Source: Lachnotalea sp. AF33-28 (GTDB taxonomy: Bacteria; Bacillota; Clostridia; Lachnospirales; Lachnospiraceae). Taken from it: a stretch of DNA of 64,000 nt. The notes beneath the pieces were generated by a model, which was not told the DNA's origin, did no database searches, and saw nothing but the letters and a program-made list of their open reading frames with translations. A program made the position numbers and the translations under genes. The stretch lies in contig NZ_QUEE01000018.1 of assembly GCF_003477885.1 (NCBI RefSeq), positions 67,130 through 131,129 of the forward strand. The letters are read 5' to 3'. This document shows positions 60,105-64,000 of the stretch, one piece after another (positions within the stretch are counted from its first letter, which is position 1; every line of letters begins with the position of its first letter).

Positions 60105-61280
60105 ATGGAAACATATGCTATATTTAAGGATCTGGCAATCATTATCATTGCGGCAAAGCTGTTCGGGCTTTTGGCCAGAAAGCTGAAGGCACCGCAGGTG
60201 GTGGGAGAAATCATAGCAGGTCTGATCGTGGGTCCCAGCCTCCTGGGATTGGTGAATCAGAGCGATTTTCTGCTGCAGATGGCGGAAATCGGCGTGATCC
60301 TTCTGATGTTCTGCGCCGGCCTTGAAACAAATCTGAAGGAACTGGTAAAGACCGGTCCGATCTGCCTTCTCATAGCCTGTGTGGGTGTGTTTGTGCCTCT
60401 TGCCGGCGGTTATCTGTTTTATTCCTGCTTTTACGGATTTTCACCGGTCGGTACGCTGGACTTTTATAAGACAGTGTTTATCGGTGTGATCATGACTGCC
60501 ACCTCAGTAAGCATCACGGTGCAGACGTTAAGGGAACTGGGGCATCTGAAGGGAAAAGTAGGCACCACGATTCTGGGTGCGGCCATACTGGATGATGTGA
60601 TCGGCATCATCGTCCTGACATTTGTGATCGGATTTAAGAATCCGGAATCCAATCCGGCCGATGTTGTGATTAGCACGGTTCTTTTCTTCCTGTTCAGCGG
60701 TGCGGTGGGCTTTATTGGGTTCCTGCTGTTTAAGCATATGGATGAGAGGTATCCGCACCGCCGCCGAATCCCGATCTTTGGTCTGGCGCTCTGTCTGGCC
60801 ATGGCATACTGTGCGGAAAAATATTTCGGAATTGCGGATGTGACCGGCGCTTATGTGGCGGGCATTATTCTGTGCAGCATTCAGGATTCCGACTACATAG
60901 CGGAGAAAATGGATATCAGTTCCTATATGATATTCGGCCCGATCTTTTTTGCGAGCATCGGTCTGAAAACGGATCTGGACAGGATGACCGTTCCTCTGCT
61001 GTTTTTTTCGCTGGGCTTTGTAGCGGTGGCGCTGGTGACGAAGATTATCGGCTGCGGTGCCGCATCCCGGCTGTGCGGATTCCGCGGAAAGGATACTGTT
61101 AAGATCGGCGTGGGTATGATGACAAGGGGCGAGGTGGCGCTGATTGTGGCGCAGAAAGGGCTGTCTGTAGGCCTGATGAACTCCGCCTACTTCACCGCAG
61201 TGATCCTGCTGATCGTCATCTCCTCTATAGTGACTCCGATCGTGATGAAACTGCTGTATCGGGGAGAACCGAGACAATGA
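60105..61280 (+). CDS. CPA2-type cation/proton antiporter (NapA/Kef-like)
   Basis: 391-residue membrane transporter with about 12 hydrophobic segments and the Na_H_Exchanger fold. The ion-binding double aspartate is in GAAILDDVIGIIVL; the unwound-helix motif is MTATSVSITVQTL. The two Asp residues suggest an electrogenic Na+/H+ antiporter like NapA. No C-terminal TrkA-N domain, unlike Kef. The ATG lies 8 bases after AGGGAG; a GTG just upstream is an alternative. Confidence 0.88.
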   Translation: METYAIFKDLAIIIIAAKLFGLLARKLKAPQVVGEIIAGLIVGPSLLGLVNQSDFLLQMAEIGVILLMFCAGLETNLKELVKTGPICLLIACVGVFVPLAGGYLFYSCFYGFSPVGTLDFYKTVFIGVIMTATSVSITVQTLRELGHLKGKVGTTILGAAILDDVIGIIVLTFVIGFKNPESNPADVVISTVLFFLFSGAVGFIGFLLFKHMDERYPHRRRIPIFGLALCLAMAYCAEKYFGIADVTGAYVAGIILCSIQDSDYIAEKMDISSYMIFGPIFFASIGLKTDLDRMTVPLLFFSLGFVAVALVTKIIGCGAASRLCGFRGKDTVKIGVGMMTRGEVALIVAQKGLSVGLMNSAYFTAVILLIVISSIVTPIVMKLLYRGEPRQ

Positions 61281-61344
61281 TATGTACTAAAAAATATGCT
61301 AAGTAAAAAATATAGTTATTTGGAATACGACGTAGTACAATTCA

Positions 61345-61365
61345 GAAGCGCCGTCTGAACTAAAA
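61345..61365. repeat. Fragment of an element B end
   Basis: GCCGTCTGAACT within AATTCAGAAGCGCCGTCTGAACTAAA matches the inner part of the element B terminus; short, so possibly chance. Confidence 0.35.
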
Positions 61366-61414
61366 TTCAGATTTATGAATTTTGCGTGAATTCTATGGTA
61401 TTTCGCGTGGAATT

Positions 61415-61423
61415 TGTTATAAT
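61415..61423 (+). promoter_or_regulatory. Extended -10 promoter of the two-component operon
   Basis: TGTTATAAT (TGn plus TATAAT) without a good -35 box. Initiation near 61430 would place a long perfect hairpin in the leader. Confidence 0.6.
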
Positions 61424-61457
61424 ATTCCCAAACGAAGCTGATTGATAAGGTGCAGGA

Positions 61458-61524
61458 CAGAGCATTTTTATTTCACAGGAAGTATGGACTATGAAATAAA
61501 AATGCTCTGCGGGGTTCTTTTTCA
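61458..61524 (+). promoter_or_regulatory. 18-bp perfect leader hairpin before the response regulator
   Basis: CAGAGCATTTTTATTTCA pairs with TGAAATAAAAATGCTCTG across a 16-base loop, followed by CGGGG and TTCTTTTTC. It lies between promoter and gene, so it could be an attenuator; alternatively it terminates transcripts from the antiporter gene. Confidence 0.65.
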
Positions 61525-61559
61525 TATGGATAAAAACATTGAACCGGGAGGTATATGCC

Positions 61560-62237
61560 ATGGAACCTTTAAAGGTGTTGGTGGTGGATGATGAAAGCAG
61601 GATGAGGAAGCTGGTCAGCGATTTTCTTGTGCGCAACGGATTCGCCGTTGTAGAAGCCGGTGATGGGGAAGAGGCGATTGATATCTTCTTTCAGGACAAA
61701 AATATCGCGCTCATTATTCTGGACGTGATGATGCCCAAGATGGATGGCTGGCAGGTGTGCAGAGAGATCCGCAAGCATTCCAAAGTGCCGATCATCATGC
61801 TGACAGCCAAGGGGGAAGAGAGCGACGAACTGCAGGGATTTGATCTCGGCGTGGATGAATACATCTCCAAACCGTTCAGCCCGAAGATACTGGTTGCCAG
61901 GGTGGAAGCGATCCTGCGCCGTACCAACGCGGTGAAATCCGACCGCATGGAGGTAAACGGCATTGTGGTGGACAAAGAGGCCCATGAAGTTACCATTGAC
62001 GGTAAGAGCATAGAGTTAAGTTTTAAGGAGTTTGAGCTTTTGGTCTATTTTATGGAGAATCAGGGAATCGCCCTTTCCAGAGAACGGATACTGAATAATG
62101 TCTGGAATTATGACTACTTTGGCGATGCCAGGACGATTGATACCCATGTGAAAAAGCTGCGCAGCAAGATGGGAGAGAAAGGCGATTACATCAAGACCAT
62201 CTGGGGCATGGGCTATAAATTCGAAGTGGAAGGCTGA
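61560..62237 (+). CDS. OmpR/PhoB-family response regulator
   Basis: 225-residue regulator. Receiver domain with acidic pocket Asp10/Asp11 and phospho-acceptor Asp55 (LIILDVMMPKMDGW), Lys in YISKPFSP; C-terminal winged helix (about 128-224) ending RTIDTHVKKLRSKMG...TIWGMGYKFE. GGGAGG lies 8 bases upstream of the ATG. The kinase gene follows after 8 bases. Confidence 0.95.
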   Translation: MEPLKVLVVDDESRMRKLVSDFLVRNGFAVVEAGDGEEAIDIFFQDKNIALIILDVMMPKMDGWQVCREIRKHSKVPIIMLTAKGEESDELQGFDLGVDEYISKPFSPKILVARVEAILRRTNAVKSDRMEVNGIVVDKEAHEVTIDGKSIELSFKEFELLVYFMENQGIALSRERILNNVWNYDYFGDARTIDTHVKKLRSKMGEKGDYIKTIWGMGYKFEVEG

Positions 62238-62245
62238 TTACAGGC

Positions 62246-63718
62246 ATGAGACATTCATTACGCTTTAAATTTACGATTGTACTGGCAGGCATTACCGCGT
62301 TCACCATCGCGGCCTGCCTTTTTATTAATCAGTATTTTCTTGAGGATTACTATCTTCGGGATAAGATGAACACGCTGAAAGAAGCCTACTCCGAGATAGA
62401 TCTGATTATGGCGGATAAAAACGATGAGACGGATGCGAAGATGCTCCGCCTGATGCACCGCTTGAGCAACAGCGCCAATATCTCCTTCTTTATAATGGGA
62501 GGCAGCGGAGAGGCGGCCTATGCCTCCAGCCGGGACGTGCTCTGGATGAAAGAACGCCTGCAGGTATATGCGTATCTGGGGGATGAAGCCTTCGGTGACA
62601 AGATGGAGAGTACAAACAATTACTCCATTATAAAGACTTATGATTCCAACTATAAATCCTATTATATGGAAATGTGGGGTTTTTTAAGCAGCGGTGATGT
62701 TTTCCTCATGAACACACCGATCGAAAGCATACGGGAAAGCGTAGCCATCGCCAATCGGTTTTACACATATATAGGAGTAACAGCGATTATCATCAGCGCG
62801 GTGCTCATTTATTTTATGACAAGAAAGCTGACCAAGCCCATCCTGCAGCTGGCCGGCATATCCAGACGCATGAGCGACCTGGATTTCGACGTGAAGTACA
62901 ACGGGAAAGAGAAAAATGAAATCGGTATCCTAGGCGGCAATATCAACGATCTGGCCCAAAAGCTGGAACACACCATCACGGAGCTGAAGTCTGCCAACCG
63001 GCAGCTGCAGTGTGATATCGACGAAAAGATCCAGATCGATGATATGCGCAAAGAGTTTATCTCCAACGTATCCCATGAGCTCAAAACGCCGATCGCGCTG
63101 ATCAGGGGCTATGCTGAGGGTTTAAATGACTGTGTGAATGAGGATGAGGAGAGCCGGCAGTTTTACTGTGAGGTAATCATGGATGAGGCGGATAAGATGA
63201 ATCAGATGGTCAAGAAGCTTCTGAATCTGAATCAGATTGAGTATGTCAACCAGGTGCAGCGTGAGACTTTTGATCTGACGGAACTGATCCGGGGCGTGCT
63301 GCATTCCTCGGAGATTCTTGCGCAGCAGAAGGGGGCGGATATCCGTTTCAGCCGGACGGAACCGGTCTTCATCAGCGCGGATGAGTTCATGATCGAGGAA
63401 GTGGTGAGCAATTATGTCAGCAATGCGTTAAACCATCTGGATTATGACCGGGTGATCGATATCCGTATGGAACTAAAGGATACGGCGGTGAAGGTGAGCG
63501 TATTTAATACCGGAGATCCGATACCGGAAGAAGATCTGGAAAAAGTCTGGATTAAGTTTTATAAAGTCGATAAAGCAAGGACAAGGGAATATGGCGGCAG
63601 CGGGATCGGGCTGTCCATAGTGAAGGCGATCATGGATGCCCATAAGGGCAAATATGGCGTGGAGAACCGTGAGAACGGCGTATGCTTCTGGTTTGAACTG
63701 GAGACTCAAAACAGTTGA
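62246..63718 (+). CDS. HisKA-type sensor histidine kinase
   Basis: 490-residue membrane kinase. Helix 1 about 9-29, extracytoplasmic sensor about 30-170, helix 2 about 172-192, HAMP, HisKA with His277 in FISNVSHELKTP, and HATPase_c with N-box YVSNALNHL and G-box GGSGIGLSIVKAIMDAH. Partner of the preceding regulator. The signal is unknown; the adjacent antiporter suggests ion or envelope stress but this is speculative. Confidence 0.94.
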   Translation: MRHSLRFKFTIVLAGITAFTIAACLFINQYFLEDYYLRDKMNTLKEAYSEIDLIMADKNDETDAKMLRLMHRLSNSANISFFIMGGSGEAAYASSRDVLWMKERLQVYAYLGDEAFGDKMESTNNYSIIKTYDSNYKSYYMEMWGFLSSGDVFLMNTPIESIRESVAIANRFYTYIGVTAIIISAVLIYFMTRKLTKPILQLAGISRRMSDLDFDVKYNGKEKNEIGILGGNINDLAQKLEHTITELKSANRQLQCDIDEKIQIDDMRKEFISNVSHELKTPIALIRGYAEGLNDCVNEDEESRQFYCEVIMDEADKMNQMVKKLLNLNQIEYVNQVQRETFDLTELIRGVLHSSEILAQQKGADIRFSRTEPVFISADEFMIEEVVSNYVSNALNHLDYDRVIDIRMELKDTAVKVSVFNTGDPIPEEDLEKVWIKFYKVDKARTREYGGSGIGLSIVKAIMDAHKGKYGVENRENGVCFWFELETQNS

Positions 63719-63790
63719 TAGTATAAACGGATGCAAGCAGCACAATTCGCTGTATATAAGCCAGGAAAATGGTTAAACTCCAGATACTCT

Positions 63791-63834
63791 GCCCTGTCAT
63801 TCGCGGTAGGTTTACGACAACCGTGAACGGTAAC
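63791..63834. repeat. Degenerate half copy of palindromic family A
   Basis: GCCCTGTCATTCGCGGTAGG followed by TTTACGACAACCGTGAACGGTAAC resembles the right half of the 95-bp copy (CCCTCTCATACGCGGGAA...GTGAACTGTAAC). The left half is absent. Confidence 0.55.
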
Positions 63835-63840
63835 CAGAGT

Positions 63841-63902
63841 TTGACAAAAAAACAAGAAATATTTAAAATTGTGTTGACAAACGATTTTTCCTGTGGTATT
63901 AT
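63841..63902 (+). promoter_or_regulatory. Tandem strong promoters, probable rRNA operon P1 and P2
   Basis: P1: TTGACA, 17-base spacer, TAAAAT (63841-63869). P2: TTGACA, 17-base spacer, TATTAT (63874-63902). Two consensus-spaced promoters 33 bases apart are typical of rRNA operons. Confidence 0.8.
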
Positions 63903-64000
63903 TACAAAGCTGTCGCTGATACGACAACAAAAAACAACAAGAAATGCAAACAGAACCTTGATAACTGAACAGTATATTCCAACCCTGAAAATTCTTCAAA
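63903..64000 (+). other. Probable rRNA operon leader
   Basis: After P2 comes a small hairpin TGTCG-CTGATA-CGACA (63911-63926), an A-rich stretch and CCTTGATAACTGAACAG, which resembles the CCTTGAAAACTGAACA phrase found in leaders and spacers of Bacillota rRNA operons. 16S rRNA itself would begin beyond the window. A tRNA operon is the alternative. Confidence 0.6.

Overview
The window looks like chromosome of a gut Lachnospiraceae-type anaerobe (Bacillota, Clostridia). Supporting signs are strong GGAGG ribosome binding sites with occasional TTG starts, sigma-A promoters, a class III fructose-1,6-bisphosphatase, nrdR-yqeG-efp as a run, YesM/YesN two-component systems, lipoprotein solute-binding proteins and a yjdF-type leader. 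No species can be named from sequence alone. Gene order is mostly ordinary operons; the unusual content is in the intergenic regions.

Layout. 1-3.1 kb: S9 peptidase (cut by the window edge) and a metal-dependent amidohydrolase. 3.1-4.1 kb: Rpn-type PD-(D/E)XK nuclease. 4.4-11 kb: oligopeptide transporter operon opp1 and a YheO-type PAS regulator. 11-29.98 kb: a MalY-type lyase, then a plant-glycan island (GH35, two TIM-barrel sugar isomerase/epimerases, YesM/YesN, a CUT1 sugar transporter without its ATPase, a GH106-like enzyme, nitroreductase, Nudix, GH105, SLC13-like permease). 30-33.5 kb: cytosolic amidase, yjdF with its leader, Rrf2 regulator and a CcdA-TlpA fusion. 33.8-42.4 kb: MalY/MATE pair, nrdR-yqeG-efp, SGNH hydrolase, a yhcG remnant, YhhN, Fbp. 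42.5-46.2 kb: a clan-A glycoside hydrolase converging on an oligogalacturonate lyase. 46.6-52.7 kb: argS, SNF2 helicase, D-2-hydroxyacid dehydrogenase. 53-61.3 kb: second oligopeptide-type transporter opp2, kduI, a cation/proton antiporter. 61.5-63.7 kb: OmpR/HisKA two-component system. The last 170 bases carry tandem strong promoters and a leader typical of an rRNA operon starting just beyond the edge.

Function. GH35, GH106-like, GH105, oligogalacturonate lyase, KduI and the sensor/transporter set together fit uptake and intracellular breakdown of pectin fragments (rhamnogalacturonan-I and oligogalacturonides). None of the glycosidases or the lyase has a signal peptide, so depolymerisation of the polymer must start elsewhere. 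The peptidase, the amidohydrolase, opp1 and the MalY lyases suggest parallel peptide and amino-acid scavenging.

The most notable signal is a set of small non-coding palindromic elements. (1) A 166-bp element occurs in two copies that are identical by eye, in opposite orientation 35 kb apart; all its terminal-repeat mismatches become G-U pairs on one strand, and one copy lies in that orientation in the argS leader. (2) A family bounded by GTTACTGTTCAC-type ends has three complete copies of 67, 95 and 213 bp, each flanked by an 8-bp target duplication and differing by palindromes nested in the loop. (3) A 151-bp element with 17-bp perfect ends has a perfect 8-bp duplication. (4) GTAG-hairpin REP-like units sit in the opp1 leader. 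(5) A palindromic 100-bp unit is tandemly duplicated upstream of opp2.
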